64,000 nt of DNA, from the NCBI RefSeq assembly GCF_023078355.1, contig NZ_CP095552.1, positions 1,612,001 through 1,676,000 of the forward strand, given 5' to 3'. Positions 29,243-37,363 of the stretch are shown in pieces; positions within the stretch are counted from its first letter, which is position 1, and each line of letters begins with the position of its first letter. The DNA comes from Gordonia hongkongensis. GTDB taxonomy: Bacteria; Actinomycetota; Actinomycetes; Mycobacteriales; Mycobacteriaceae. The notes below the pieces were generated by a model. The model saw nothing but the letters and a program-made list of their open reading frames with translations, made no database searches and was not told the origin of the DNA. The position numbers and the translations under genes were made by a program.

Positions 29243-29365
29243 CGCGGTGGATCACTCCTGGCGGGTCTGGGGGCAAGTGGTGACCACCGTAGCGGACGCG
29301 CTCGGAGTTGCCAACGGAATTAACCGCCGACGAGTCGGTTCCGGGCTCACCGCTACGGTTGGGGT

Positions 29366-30376
29366 ATGTCATTTCTCCGCACCTCGGTGTCCAACGGCGT
29401 CGGCGAGATCGTCCTGGACCGGCCCAAGGCTCTCAATGCGTTGGACCAGAGCATGATCGACGACATGTACGTCACGCTCGGCGAATGGGGTGACGACGAC
29501 GCGATCGACACCGTCCTGGTCACCTCGGCGAGCGACCGGGCGTTCTGCGCCGGAGGCGACATCCGTGCGATCCGCGAGCACGCCATCGACGGCGACCACG
29601 CCTCGATCAGCCGCTACTTCGCCGGCGAGTACCGGCTCGATCAGCTCGTCGCCGACTACCCGAAGCCCTACATCAGCCTGATCGACGGGGCGGCCATGGG
29701 CGGGGGTCTCGGGATCAGCGTGCACGGCGAGATCAGGGTCGTCACCGAGAAGGCGATGATCGCCATGCCCGAGACCGCGATCGGGTTCTTCCCCGACATC
29801 GGTTCGACCTACTTCCTGCCGCGGCTCCCGGAGGGCGTGGGCATGTGGCTCGGACTCACCGGCGCCCGGATCCGCGGTGTGGACGCGGTCGCCGTCGGAC
29901 TGGCAACGCATTTCGTGTCCTCCGCCGACCTGCCGGCGGTCGCCGACAGCATCCGTTCCGGTGCCCCGCTGGCCGACGCGCTGGCCACGTCGGGGACCGA
30001 GGACACCAGCGACGTGCCGTTGCGCAAGATCGGCGAGTACTTCGCCGACGACAACGTCAACGCCATCCTCGGCGGCCTGCGCGGCGCGGTCGGCGACGAC
30101 TGGGCCCAGGAGATGGTCGGTCTGCTCGAGGGTGCCTCACCCACCAGTCTGTGGGTCACCGCGGCGATGATCAGCGCCGGGGCGAGGTCGGGGATCGACG
30201 AGTGCTTCGACCGGGAACTGCATGCCGCAGAGGAGATCACGAAGACCCACGACTTCCGCGAGGGGGTGCGGGCCGTGCTCGTCGACAAGGATCGCAATCC
30301 CGAATTCGATCCGGCGCGCATCGACGACGTCGATCCCGCCGTCGTGGCCCGGATCGTCGGTGCCAACGCTGGTTGA
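29366..30376 (+). CDS. 3-hydroxyisobutyryl-CoA hydrolase (crotonase family)
   Basis: This 336-residue crotonase hydrolyses 3-hydroxyisobutyryl-CoA in valine breakdown. It has the marks that separate HIBCH from hydratases: AFCAGGDIRAI, GAAMGGGLGISVHG, MPETAIGFFPDIGSTYFLP and a long C-terminal region (about 190–336) with DFREGVRAVLVDKD. GGTTGGGG lies before ATG 29366. It is divergent from the ABC-F gene. Its last codons and TGA stop (GGTTGA) form the first unit of a 20-bp tandem repeat array. Confidence 0.9.
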   Translation: MSFLRTSVSNGVGEIVLDRPKALNALDQSMIDDMYVTLGEWGDDDAIDTVLVTSASDRAFCAGGDIRAIREHAIDGDHASISRYFAGEYRLDQLVADYPKPYISLIDGAAMGGGLGISVHGEIRVVTEKAMIAMPETAIGFFPDIGSTYFLPRLPEGVGMWLGLTGARIRGVDAVAVGLATHFVSSADLPAVADSIRSGAPLADALATSGTEDTSDVPLRKIGEYFADDNVNAILGGLRGAVGDDWAQEMVGLLEGASPTSLWVTAAMISAGARSGIDECFDRELHAAEEITKTHDFREGVRAVLVDKDRNPEFDPARIDDVDPAVVARIVGANAG

Positions 30377-30460
30377 GGTGCCGCCCCGCTGGTTGAGTCG
30401 CCGCCCCGCTGGTTGAGTCGCCTCCCCGCTGGTTGAGTCGCCTCCCCGCTGGTTGAGCTT
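30368..30460. repeat. 20-bp tandem repeat array, about five units
   Basis: Units of consensus CCKCCCCGCTGGTTGAGTCG recur every 20 bp at 30381, 30401, 30421 and 30441, with a partial first unit from 30368 that contains the TGA stop of the preceding gene. There are no spacers, so this is not a CRISPR. The last unit continues into GAGCTTGTCGAAGCCAC, the left half of an inverted element. Confidence 0.9.
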
Positions 30461-30601
30461 GTCGAAGCCACTGGTCGGGTTTGCGAGGTCGGTTGCCGAG
30501 GTGGCCTCGACGGACGCGGCGTCCTCGCTACGCTCGGTCGACGCTGCTCGACCAGCGGGGGTGGCGTCCTTACCACGCTCGGTCGACGCTGCTCGACCGG
30601 C
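30448..30601. repeat. Inverted/direct repeat element downstream of the tandem array
   Basis: GCTGGTTGAGCTTGTCGAAG-CCAC (30448–30471) is partly complementary to GTGGCCTCGAC (from 30501) and to CTCGACCAGC (from 30547). The right half is itself duplicated. GGCGTCC…ACGCTCGGTCGACGCTGCTCGACC occurs at about 30518 and again at about 30563, 45 bp apart with three or four differences. The element fills the gap between the HIBCH-type gene and a convergent lipoprotein gene and may serve as a transcription stop. Confidence 0.7.
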
Positions 30602-30606
30602 AGATC

Positions 30607-31383
30607 TCAGGGCGTGAGCTGAAACCACCCCGACAACGACACGCTGTCGGTCGAGTTGCCCTCGGACTCCGGCTGTTTCGTGGCCGACGACTCGTCGAGG
30701 TCGTAGCGGACGTCGTCGTCGGGTGCGAGCGGGTTGGCCTCGACCCGTGTCGCCGTCGGGCAGGTGAACGAGCCGGCCGCGAGTGAGCCCGACATGCCGC
30801 TCACGCTGAGCTGGCACGCGGACGAGTGGTGGTAGTCGCCGTTGATCGAGACCCCGATCTGGGCGTTGATCGGTCGTGTCAACGGCCCGACGGTCGGACG
30901 CGTCGCGCCCACCGGTGGCAACAGGCCGCCGGTCAGTTCGCTGATCAGGAACTCGATCTGCGCGCCGCCGGTGCCGGCGTCCTTGAACACGAAGAGCAGC
31001 GAGTCCGGCGGCACGTCGGGCCGCGCCGGGCCCCACCGGTCGAACTCATAGCAGTTGGGCTCGTCGGCGGGGGTGGCGCCCACCGCGGGTCCGCGTCGGG
31101 AGTCCGCCGGCGTGTCCGCTACCGCGATTCTGATGTTGCCGTGACGGAACTCGAAGTTCTGGCCACTGCGGTCGACGTTGCCCTGCGGTGGTTTCTCGGT
31201 GCAGAGCGTCGAGTCGACCGGGCGTGCGGTCGGCACCGGCGTCGAGGTGGTGGGCGTGGACTGGTGCGGGGCGTCGGAGCCACAGGCGGTGACGAGCGAC
31301 GCCACCGCCGCGCACATCAGCACGGCGGCGCGCACCGGCCGGCGCCGTGTGCTCGTCGACCGGTCAGTCCGCTGCCGCGACAA
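30607..31383 (-). CDS. Putative lipoprotein of unknown function
   Basis: The product has an Arg-rich n-region (TRRRPVRA), a hydrophobic core and a lipobox LVTACGS at about residues 30–36. A Thr/Pro/Ser linker and a globular domain with three further Cys residues follow. This predicts a lipid-anchored protein outside the membrane. I do not recognise the domain. TTG 31383 overlaps the prfC tail by 20 bp; GTG 31335 would give a shorter, equally good signal peptide. The gene follows prfC on the same strand and may share its transcript. Confidence 0.7.
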   Translation of the reverse strand: MSRQRTDRSTSTRRRPVRAAVLMCAAVASLVTACGSDAPHQSTPTTSTPVPTARPVDSTLCTEKPPQGNVDRSGQNFEFRHGNIRIAVADTPADSRRGPAVGATPADEPNCYEFDRWGPARPDVPPDSLLFVFKDAGTGGAQIEFLISELTGGLLPPVGATRPTVGPLTRPINAQIGVSINGDYHHSSACQLSVSGMSGSLAAGSFTCPTATRVEANPLAPDDDVRYDLDESSATKQPESEGNSTDSVSLSGWFQLTP

Positions 31384-32974
31384 GGGGTTCGAGAGTGAGG
31401 TCGGGGTGTTCCTTCTCGATGTACTGCAGGCGCCACTTGTCGCTGAAGAGCGCGAGAACGGCGCCGTCGGTGCGGGTGAAGACCTCGACGCCGCGTTGCC
31501 GATTCAGTTCGGGCGCGCTGTCGGCATCCGTGCGACGGGCGAGGGTGTAACCGAGCGGCTCGATGATGGTGTCGACGTTGTACTCGGCCTTCATCCGCGC
31601 GGTCACGACCTCGAACTGCATCGGTCCGACGGCGGCGAGCACCGGCGACGCATCACCGCGGGTGTCGTTGCGCAGGACCTGGACCACGCCTTCGCTCTCG
31701 AGCTGGTCCATGCCCTTGCGGAACTGCTTGTACTTGTCTGCGGTGGTGGCACGCAGGGTCGAGAAGTGTTCGGGCGCAAAGGACGGGATCGGCGGGAACT
31801 GCACCTTGGGGCCGTCGTAGAGAGTGTCGCCGGGAGCGAGCGCGGTCGCGTTCACCAGCCCGACCACGTCACCGGGGTAGGCGGTGTCGACCGTCGAGCG
31901 GTCGCGGCCGAAGACGGCCTGGGCATACTTGGTGGCGAACGGCTTTCCGGTCTGCGCATGGGTCACGACCATGCCGCGTTCGAACTCGCCGGACACGATC
32001 CGCATGTACGCCAGGCGATCCCGGTGGCTGGAGTCCATCCCGGCCTGCACCTTGAAGACCACCGCGCTGAACGGGTCGGTCACCGGCCGTGGATTGCCCT
32101 CGACGTCGGCCCACGGCCCGGGCGGGGGAGCGAGCTCCACGAGGACCTCGAGGAGTTGCCGCACACCGAAGTTCAGCATCGCGGACGCGAAGATCATCGG
32201 CGAGGTCTGCCCGGCGAGGAACAATTCCTGATCGTGGTCCTGGCCCATCTCGGTGAGCAGTTCGCTCTCCTCGAGTGCCGAGGTCCACTCGTCGCCCTCG
32301 CGAGCCAGCGCGTCGTCGGCGGACATGATCTCCTCGGGCGCGATCTTCGCGCCGCCCGCGGTACGGGTGAAGTGCACGTACTCGCCGGTGCGCCGGTCGA
32401 GGAGACCACGGAAGTCGCCGGCGATGCCGACCGGGAAGAACAGCGGGGTCGGGGTGAGGCCGATGCGCTCGGTGATCTCGTCGATCAGTTCGAGGGGGCT
32501 CTGACCCGGCCGGTCCCACTTGTTGATCACCGTGATGACCGGGATGCCCCGGTGGCGGCACACCTGAAAGAGTTTGAGGGTCTGCGGCTCGAGTCCCTTG
32601 GCGGCGTCGATGAGCATCACCGCGGCGTCGACCGCGGTCAGCACGCGGTAGGTGTCCTCGGAGAAGTCGGCGTGACCCGGGGTGTCGACGAGGTTGATGA
32701 CGCTCGGGATCTCGGGGTCGGCCTGGGCTGCGGCCGAGTAGTTGAACTGCAGCGCCGTCGAACTGACGGAGATGCCGCGCGCCTTCTCCATCTCCATCCA
32801 GTCGGAGACGGTCGACTTACGTCCGGCCTTGCCGTGGACGGCGCCGGCCTCGCTGATCATCCGCGCGTGCAGCGCCAACGCCTCGGTCATCGTCGACTTG
32901 CCGGCATCGGGGTGGGAGATGATGGCGAAGGTACGACGACGCGTCACTTCGCGACTGATCACCTCGGAACTCAC
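31364..32974 (-). CDS. prfC: Peptide chain release factor 3
   Basis: This is a 536-residue translational GTPase that recycles RF1/RF2. G1 is SHPDAGKST, switch II/G3 is DTPGHADF and G4 is INKWD. The class-specific GRKSTVSDWMEMEKARGIS contains the G2 region. The C-terminal part (GVVQVLRNDTRGDASPVLAAVG) is typical of RF3. GTG 32974 starts VSSEVISREVTRRRTF. Only the lipoprotein gene follows closely. Identity is secure. Confidence 0.95.
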   Translation of the reverse strand: MSSEVISREVTRRRTFAIISHPDAGKSTMTEALALHARMISEAGAVHGKAGRKSTVSDWMEMEKARGISVSSTALQFNYSAAAQADPEIPSVINLVDTPGHADFSEDTYRVLTAVDAAVMLIDAAKGLEPQTLKLFQVCRHRGIPVITVINKWDRPGQSPLELIDEITERIGLTPTPLFFPVGIAGDFRGLLDRRTGEYVHFTRTAGGAKIAPEEIMSADDALAREGDEWTSALEESELLTEMGQDHDQELFLAGQTSPMIFASAMLNFGVRQLLEVLVELAPPPGPWADVEGNPRPVTDPFSAVVFKVQAGMDSSHRDRLAYMRIVSGEFERGMVVTHAQTGKPFATKYAQAVFGRDRSTVDTAYPGDVVGLVNATALAPGDTLYDGPKVQFPPIPSFAPEHFSTLRATTADKYKQFRKGMDQLESEGVVQVLRNDTRGDASPVLAAVGPMQFEVVTARMKAEYNVDTIIEPLGYTLARRTDADSAPELNRQRGVEVFTRTDGAVLALFSDKWRLQYIEKEHPDLTLEPLVAAAD

Positions 32975-33110
32975 GAGGTTCCAGGCTACCGGGCGTGCAG
33001 GGGGCGGCCAAACTCGCTCGCGGCGGAGTGCCGGGGCAGGTTGTGCCGGTATGCGGCACCTTGTGCCCCCGCCCAAAAACTGGGAACCCGTCACCGTTGC
33101 TGTGCGTCTG

Positions 33111-34004
33111 ATGGTCGTGCAGCTTCCACCGGGCCTTCGGCGCCGCGTTCTCGCCCGTGACGGGGTACTGACCATGGCGGATGCGCTCGAATTCGGCCTC
33201 ACGCGGTCCGCGGTCCGGCGTCGAGTCGATTGCGGAGACTGGATGCCGCACACGCGCGGGGTGTATTCGCTCGCTGATCATCCGACGACGCCGGCCACCC
33301 GTGCGCGACTGGCAGTCGCGAGCGTGGGCCGCGGTGCGGCGCTGTCCGGAGCGGGAGCGGCGTGGTGGCACGGGCTCCTCGACGAGCCGCCGAAGAAGTT
33401 CACGGTCACCGCACCGCGATCGCGGCATGGCTCTCCGGTCGAGGGCGTTCGGGTCCGGCGCCGCTGCCTCGCGGACGCGGAGGTGGTGACCCGCAAGGAG
33501 TTGCTCGTGACAGCCTTGCCGCTGTCCGTGCTGGAAGCCGCACTCGAGCGCGACAGCGGAGTCCTCGACAACGCGCTGCTCGTTCGCAAGGTCTCGCTGC
33601 GTCAGCTGCGCGTCGCCGCTGATCGTCGACGTGGCAAGGAGGATGGACCCGCGATTGCGGCCCTCGTCGACGGCGTCGAATCCGGCGCGCGCTCGGTGGC
33701 GGAGCGGCTGGCTGTCGACGTGTTGAGCGCCGGAGGTGTGAGCGGTTGGTCGTGCGGTCACCCGGCCGGCGGGTACTTCATCGACCTCGCGTTCCCGGAT
33801 CGGCTGTTGGCGGTGGAGATCGACGGGATGGCGTTCCACCGCGACGCGGAGACGTTCCAGCGAGACCGCCGACGCCGAAACGACCTCATCGCATTGGGTT
33901 GGACCGTCCTCAACTTCACGTGGAGTGATCTGCGGGAGCGGCCCGACGACGTCGTGGCGCGTGTCCGCCAGGCGCTCGGCTTGCAGCGCGACCGGCCGGC
34001 ATGA
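33111..34004 (+). CDS. AbiEi-like winged-helix plus DUF559 (PD-(D/E)XK-like) protein
   Basis: This intact 297-residue protein has an N-terminal AbiEi antitoxin-like winged helix (RRVLARDGVLTMADALEFGL, then GVYSLADHP). A middle domain follows (VTAPRSRHGSP). The C-terminal nuclease-like DUF559 domain contains FIDLAFPDRLLAVEIDG, a D-x(n)-E-x pattern (VEIDG), then HRDAETFQRDRRRRNDLI. The combination is widespread in actinobacteria, often as lone genes, and is linked by name to type IV toxin–antitoxin systems without proof. No toxin-like AbiEii gene is adjacent. A decayed paralogue lies at 10188. ATG 33111 is chosen by homology with that copy; GTG 33102 and ATG 33051 are in frame. Confidence 0.82.
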   Translation: MVVQLPPGLRRRVLARDGVLTMADALEFGLTRSAVRRRVDCGDWMPHTRGVYSLADHPTTPATRARLAVASVGRGAALSGAGAAWWHGLLDEPPKKFTVTAPRSRHGSPVEGVRVRRRCLADAEVVTRKELLVTALPLSVLEAALERDSGVLDNALLVRKVSLRQLRVAADRRRGKEDGPAIAALVDGVESGARSVAERLAVDVLSAGGVSGWSCGHPAGGYFIDLAFPDRLLAVEIDGMAFHRDAETFQRDRRRRNDLIALGWTVLNFTWSDLRERPDDVVARVRQALGLQRDRPA

Positions 34005-34008
34005 CCAA

Positions 34009-34053
34009 TCCGGGGGCATCATGAGCCGCTGAGCGGATCAAATTGCCCCCGGA
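34009..34053. terminator. Stem-loop between convergent genes
   Basis: TCCGGGGGCA (34009–34018) pairs with TGCCCCCGGA (34044–34053), and the loop holds a smaller CCGC-TGA-GCGG hairpin. It sits in the 63-bp gap between the DUF559 gene (+) and the KAS III gene (-). Confidence 0.7.
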
Positions 34054-34067
34054 CTCGATACGGCGCC

Positions 34068-35084
34068 CTACTCGAACGGAACCGGCGGCATGGTGACGAC
34101 CTGCGCGGCGTAGGAGAGTCCGGCGCCGAAGCCGAGGAGCAGTGCGGTCTGGCCGGGCTGTGCCTTGCCGGTGGACAGCAGGTCTTCCATGGCGAGCGGG
34201 ATCGAGGCGGCGCTGGTGTTGCCGGTGTACTCGATGTCCTTGGCGACGACCGCGTCGTCGCGGAGTTTGAGGTTCTTGGCGAGCAGTTCGTTGATACGGG
34301 CGTTCGCCTGATGCGGCACGAAGACGTCGAGGTCCTCGGAGCCGAGCTTCGCGGCCTCGAGGGCGCGGTGGGCGACCTTGCCCATCTCGAAGGCGGCCCA
34401 GCGGAACACCGCGGTGCCCTCCATGCGCAGGTAGGGACGCTGGGTGCGGTCGCTGTCGAGGAAGGTGACCCAGTCGAAGTCCTGGCGGATCGCGTTGAAC
34501 TGGGAGCCGTCCGAGCCCCAGATCACCGGGCCGAGCTGCTGCTGCTCGGTGGGTCCGACGACGACCGCGCCGGCGCCGTCGCCGAAGATGAAACAGTTGG
34601 TGCGGTCGGTCATGTCCATGGTCACCGAGAGTTGCTCGGCGCCGATGACCAGCACGTGGGTGGCGCTGCCGCCGCGGATCATGTCGGAGGCGAGTGCCAT
34701 GCCGTAGCCGAAGCCGGCGCAGCCGACGGTGACGTCGAAGGCGGGCACGCCGTTGCAGCCCAGTTCGGTCGCGACCTTGGTCGCGCCCGCCGGGGTCAGC
34801 AGCAGGTGGGTGTTGGTGGCGAGGATGACGGCGTCGATGTCGGACCCCTGCAGCAGCGCGTTGGCGATCGCCTTGCGTCCGGCGTTGACCGACATCTCCA
34901 TGACGTTCTCGTCGCGACGCGCGAACCGGCGGGTCTTGATCCCCGTACGGGTGTAGATCCACTCGTCGGAGGAGTCGATGTGCTGACAGATCTCCTCGTT
35001 GGTGACGACGCGTTCGGGGCGGTACGCGCCGATGCCGAGCATGCCGATGTTGTTGATGCCAGTGGTGTCTGCGATGACCGCCAT
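34068..35084 (-). CDS. Beta-ketoacyl-ACP synthase III (FabH-like), paralogue 1
   Basis: The 338-residue thiolase-fold enzyme has the Cys–His–Asn triad. Cys122 is in [11 protein letters not shown], the His is in [11 protein letters not shown], and the Asn is in [12 protein letters not shown]. The start [23 protein letters not shown] is standard FabH. It condenses an acyl-CoA primer with malonyl-ACP or a related nucleophile. GGAAGGG lies 6 nt upstream of ATG 35084. It is divergent from a DrrAB-like exporter, and a second KAS III gene lies beyond that exporter. Housekeeping fatty-acid priming or a dedicated lipid pathway are both possible. Confidence 0.88.
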   Translation of the reverse strand: MAVIADTTGINNIGMLGIGAYRPERVVTNEEICQHIDSSDEWIYTRTGIKTRRFARRDENVMEMSVNAGRKAIANALLQGSDIDAVILATNTHLLLTPAGATKVATELGCNGVPAFDVTVGCAGFGYGMALASDMIRGGSATHVLVIGAEQLSVTMDMTDRTNCFIFGDGAGAVVVGPTEQQQLGPVIWGSDGSQFNAIRQDFDWVTFLDSDRTQRPYLRMEGTAVFRWAAFEMGKVAHRALEAAKLGSEDLDVFVPHQANARINELLAKNLKLRDDAVVAKDIEYTGNTSAASIPLAMEDLLSTGKAQPGQTALLLGFGAGLSYAAQVVTMPPVPFE

Positions 35085-35375
35085 GGTGAACCCTTCCCAA
35101 AACGTGCCCGGCGAATATGTGACCCGACATACGACGGTACTCACACCGCCTCTTACTGGGAAGTAGCGGGACCCCGCCCCTAATCGTTACGGGGTCGCGG
35201 AACGCGGACCGAAGTCGTCCTCGATGAGCGGGATGCTGGTCCGCAGGTCGATCGAACACCGCCGGGGCGTCGGAAAGCGGCCCGCGGTCACGACGATCAG
35301 CACACGATGACGTGCGCGCAGCGCCGAACGCACGAGTCAGTACACCATTCGACGACATCGAGAAGGGGAGTCCGC

Positions 35376-36443
35376 ATGATCCACGCACGCGGTTTGGTCC
35401 AGGTGTTCAGCACCGGGAAGGGAAAGAAAAAGCGCGAGGTGAGGGCCGTCGACGGCGTCGACCTCGACATCGCCGAGGGGGAGGTGGTCGGGTTCCTCGG
35501 GCCCAACGGCGCGGGCAAGACCACCACGCTGCGCATGCTGACGACCCTCCTGCGGCCGACGGCGGGAACCGCAACGGTCAACGGCTACGACGTCGTGGCC
35601 GACCCGGTCTCGGTCCGCCGCAGCATCGGTTACGTCTCGCAGGCCGGCGGCACCTTCAGCCAGGCCCAGGCCGGCGATGAGATCGTCGATCACGGCATGC
35701 TCTACGGGCTGTCCCGGGCCGAGGCGACCCGCCGCGGCCACGCCTTGTTCTCCCAGCTCCAGCTCGACGGCCTGTGGGAACGCCAGCCCAAGAACATGTC
35801 CGGCGGGCAGAAACGGCGACTCGACATCGTGATGGGATTGGTCCACGAACCGTCCCTGGTCTTTCTCGACGAGCCGACCACCGGGCTCGACCCGCAGGCG
35901 AGGGCCAATCTCTGGGACCACATCCGGCGCCTGCGCACCGAACGCGGCGCGACGGTCTTCCTGACGACGCACTACCTCGACGAGGCCGACGAACTGTCCG
36001 ATCGGATCATGATCATCGACAACGGCCGGATCGTCGCCGCGGACACCGCCGACAACCTCAAGGCGCAGGTGTCCGGCGACCTGGTGGCACTCGAGGTCGC
36101 CGACTCCGCGGCCGTGTCCACCGCCGCGGAGAAACTGGCCTCGGTCACCGGTGGCCGCGCGGACGACCGGATCGAGATCGACGGCCGGCACGTCCGGAGC
36201 CGGGTGCCGCGGGCGGGCCGGGCCGTCCCCGGACTGCTGCGTGACCTCGACGCCGCGGGCATCACCCTCGACTCCATCGAGGTCATCCGCCCGACCCTCG
36301 ACGACGTCTTCCTCACCCTCACCGGTCGGTCGCTGCGTGACGCCGAGACCGAGCGGGGCAACGAGATCCATTCGGAAACAACCGATTCGACGAACGCCGA
36401 CGCCCAGTCGGCCGAACTCCGTCAGCAGGGAGCCAACCGATGA
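35376..36443 (+). CDS. ABC transporter ATP-binding protein, DrrA family
   Basis: This 355-residue ATPase has Walker A GPNGAGKTTT, signature MSGGQKRRLD, Walker B LVFLDEPTTGLDPQ and the H-loop TTHYLDEADEL. A long C-terminal extension (about 230–355) contains IEVIRPTLDDVFLTLTGR, the DrrA/daunorubicin-resistance C-terminal motif. Substrates are typically hydrophobic lipids or drugs exported with an ABC-2 permease. GGGGAG lies before ATG 35376. The stop overlaps the permease start (ATGA), so the two are translationally coupled. Confidence 0.9.
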   Translation: MIHARGLVQVFSTGKGKKKREVRAVDGVDLDIAEGEVVGFLGPNGAGKTTTLRMLTTLLRPTAGTATVNGYDVVADPVSVRRSIGYVSQAGGTFSQAQAGDEIVDHGMLYGLSRAEATRRGHALFSQLQLDGLWERQPKNMSGGQKRRLDIVMGLVHEPSLVFLDEPTTGLDPQARANLWDHIRRLRTERGATVFLTTHYLDEADELSDRIMIIDNGRIVAADTADNLKAQVSGDLVALEVADSAAVSTAAEKLASVTGGRADDRIEIDGRHVRSRVPRAGRAVPGLLRDLDAAGITLDSIEVIRPTLDDVFLTLTGRSLRDAETERGNEIHSETTDSTNADAQSAELRQQGANR

Positions 36444-37204
36444 CCACGTTCCTCCGCGAGAGCACCATCGTGTTCCGCCGACAGATCCGCATGAACCTGC
36501 GCAACCCGGCCTGGGTCCTCATCGGGGTGATGCAACCGGTCCTCTACCTCGTCCTCTTCGGGCCGCTGCTGAAGCCCCTCGTCGCGCAGTTCCCGGGCGG
36601 CGCCGACAATCCGTACACGTTCCTGGTCCCCGGTCTGCTCGTGCAGCTCGGTCTGTTCGGCGCGTTGTTCGCCGGATTCAGCCTGATCGGGGAATGGCGC
36701 GAGGGTGTGATCGAGGCCGAACGGGTGACCCCGGCCAGCCGCACCGCCCTGCTCACCGGTCGACTCATGCGCGACATGCTGCAACTTCTCGTGCAGGCGC
36801 TGATCCTGGTGGTGCTGGGCTATCTGATGGGCATGCGCGGTTCGGTGATCGGCGTGATCCTCGGCATCATCATCACGATGCTGATCGGTGGCGCGTGCGC
36901 CGCGGCGTCGAACGCCCTGGCGCTGACCACCAAGAGCGAGGATGTGATGGCGCCGCTCATCAACATGGTGATGATGCCGGTCCTGTTGCTGTCGGGCATC
37001 CTGCTTCCGATGACCCTCGGGCCGTCATGGCTTCAGAGTCTCAGCGACTTCATGCCGTTCCGGTGGATCGTCGACGCGGTGCGCGACACCTTCTCCGGCG
37101 ACCTCGCCAGTGCTCAGGTCCTCTGGGGCGTCCTCGCGTCGCTCATCCTGGCCGGACTCGGAACCCTGTGGGGCACTTCGGTGTTCCGCAAGGAGAACGC
37201 CTGA
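36440..37204 (+). CDS. ABC-2 type permease, DrrB family
   Basis: This is a 254-residue membrane protein with about six transmembrane segments. The first hydrophobic segment is PAWVLIGVMQPVLYLVLFG. EWREGVIEAERVTPASRTAL forms the conserved cytoplasmic coupling region, and MMPVLLLSGILLPM is the ABC-2 signature segment. It begins inside the stop of the DrrA-like gene and forms an exporter with it. Placement between two KAS III genes suggests, but does not prove, export of a fatty-acid-derived product. Confidence 0.9.
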   Translation: MTTFLRESTIVFRRQIRMNLRNPAWVLIGVMQPVLYLVLFGPLLKPLVAQFPGGADNPYTFLVPGLLVQLGLFGALFAGFSLIGEWREGVIEAERVTPASRTALLTGRLMRDMLQLLVQALILVVLGYLMGMRGSVIGVILGIIITMLIGGACAAASNALALTTKSEDVMAPLINMVMMPVLLLSGILLPMTLGPSWLQSLSDFMPFRWIVDAVRDTFSGDLASAQVLWGVLASLILAGLGTLWGTSVFRKENA

Positions 37205-37220
37205 GGCGCGAGCCCGCCCC

Positions 37221-37326
37221 CTGCTCCCTGAGGAGCGAGCTTGCGAGCGTCACGAAGGGTCCTGGTGAGATTCGTCGCCAAGCCCTTCGTGGCTCGTCGC
37301 TAACGCTCCTCGCACCTCAGGGAGCA
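37221..37326. repeat. Long palindromic intergenic element, copy B (~106 bp)
   Basis: The left arm CTGCTCCCTGAGGAGCGAG (37221–37239) and a right arm ending CTCGCACCTCAGGGAGCA (to 37326) pair with one mismatch. The interior keeps the CGAAGGG/CCCTTCG pairing. It lies between the convergent exporter and KAS III genes, so it may stop both transcripts here. It belongs to the same family as 16547 and 40887. Confidence 0.85.
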
Positions 37327-37363
37327 ATGGCTATGTCGTTCCTTCGGATTAAGGGGGCGGGGG

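Noticed and set aside
30361-30460. Possible CRISPR array
   Set aside because: Repeats are directly adjacent with no unique spacers and no cas genes nearby.
31178-33160. A 660-codon plus-strand frame opposite prfC
   Set aside because: Antisense of prfC with no recognisable motif.
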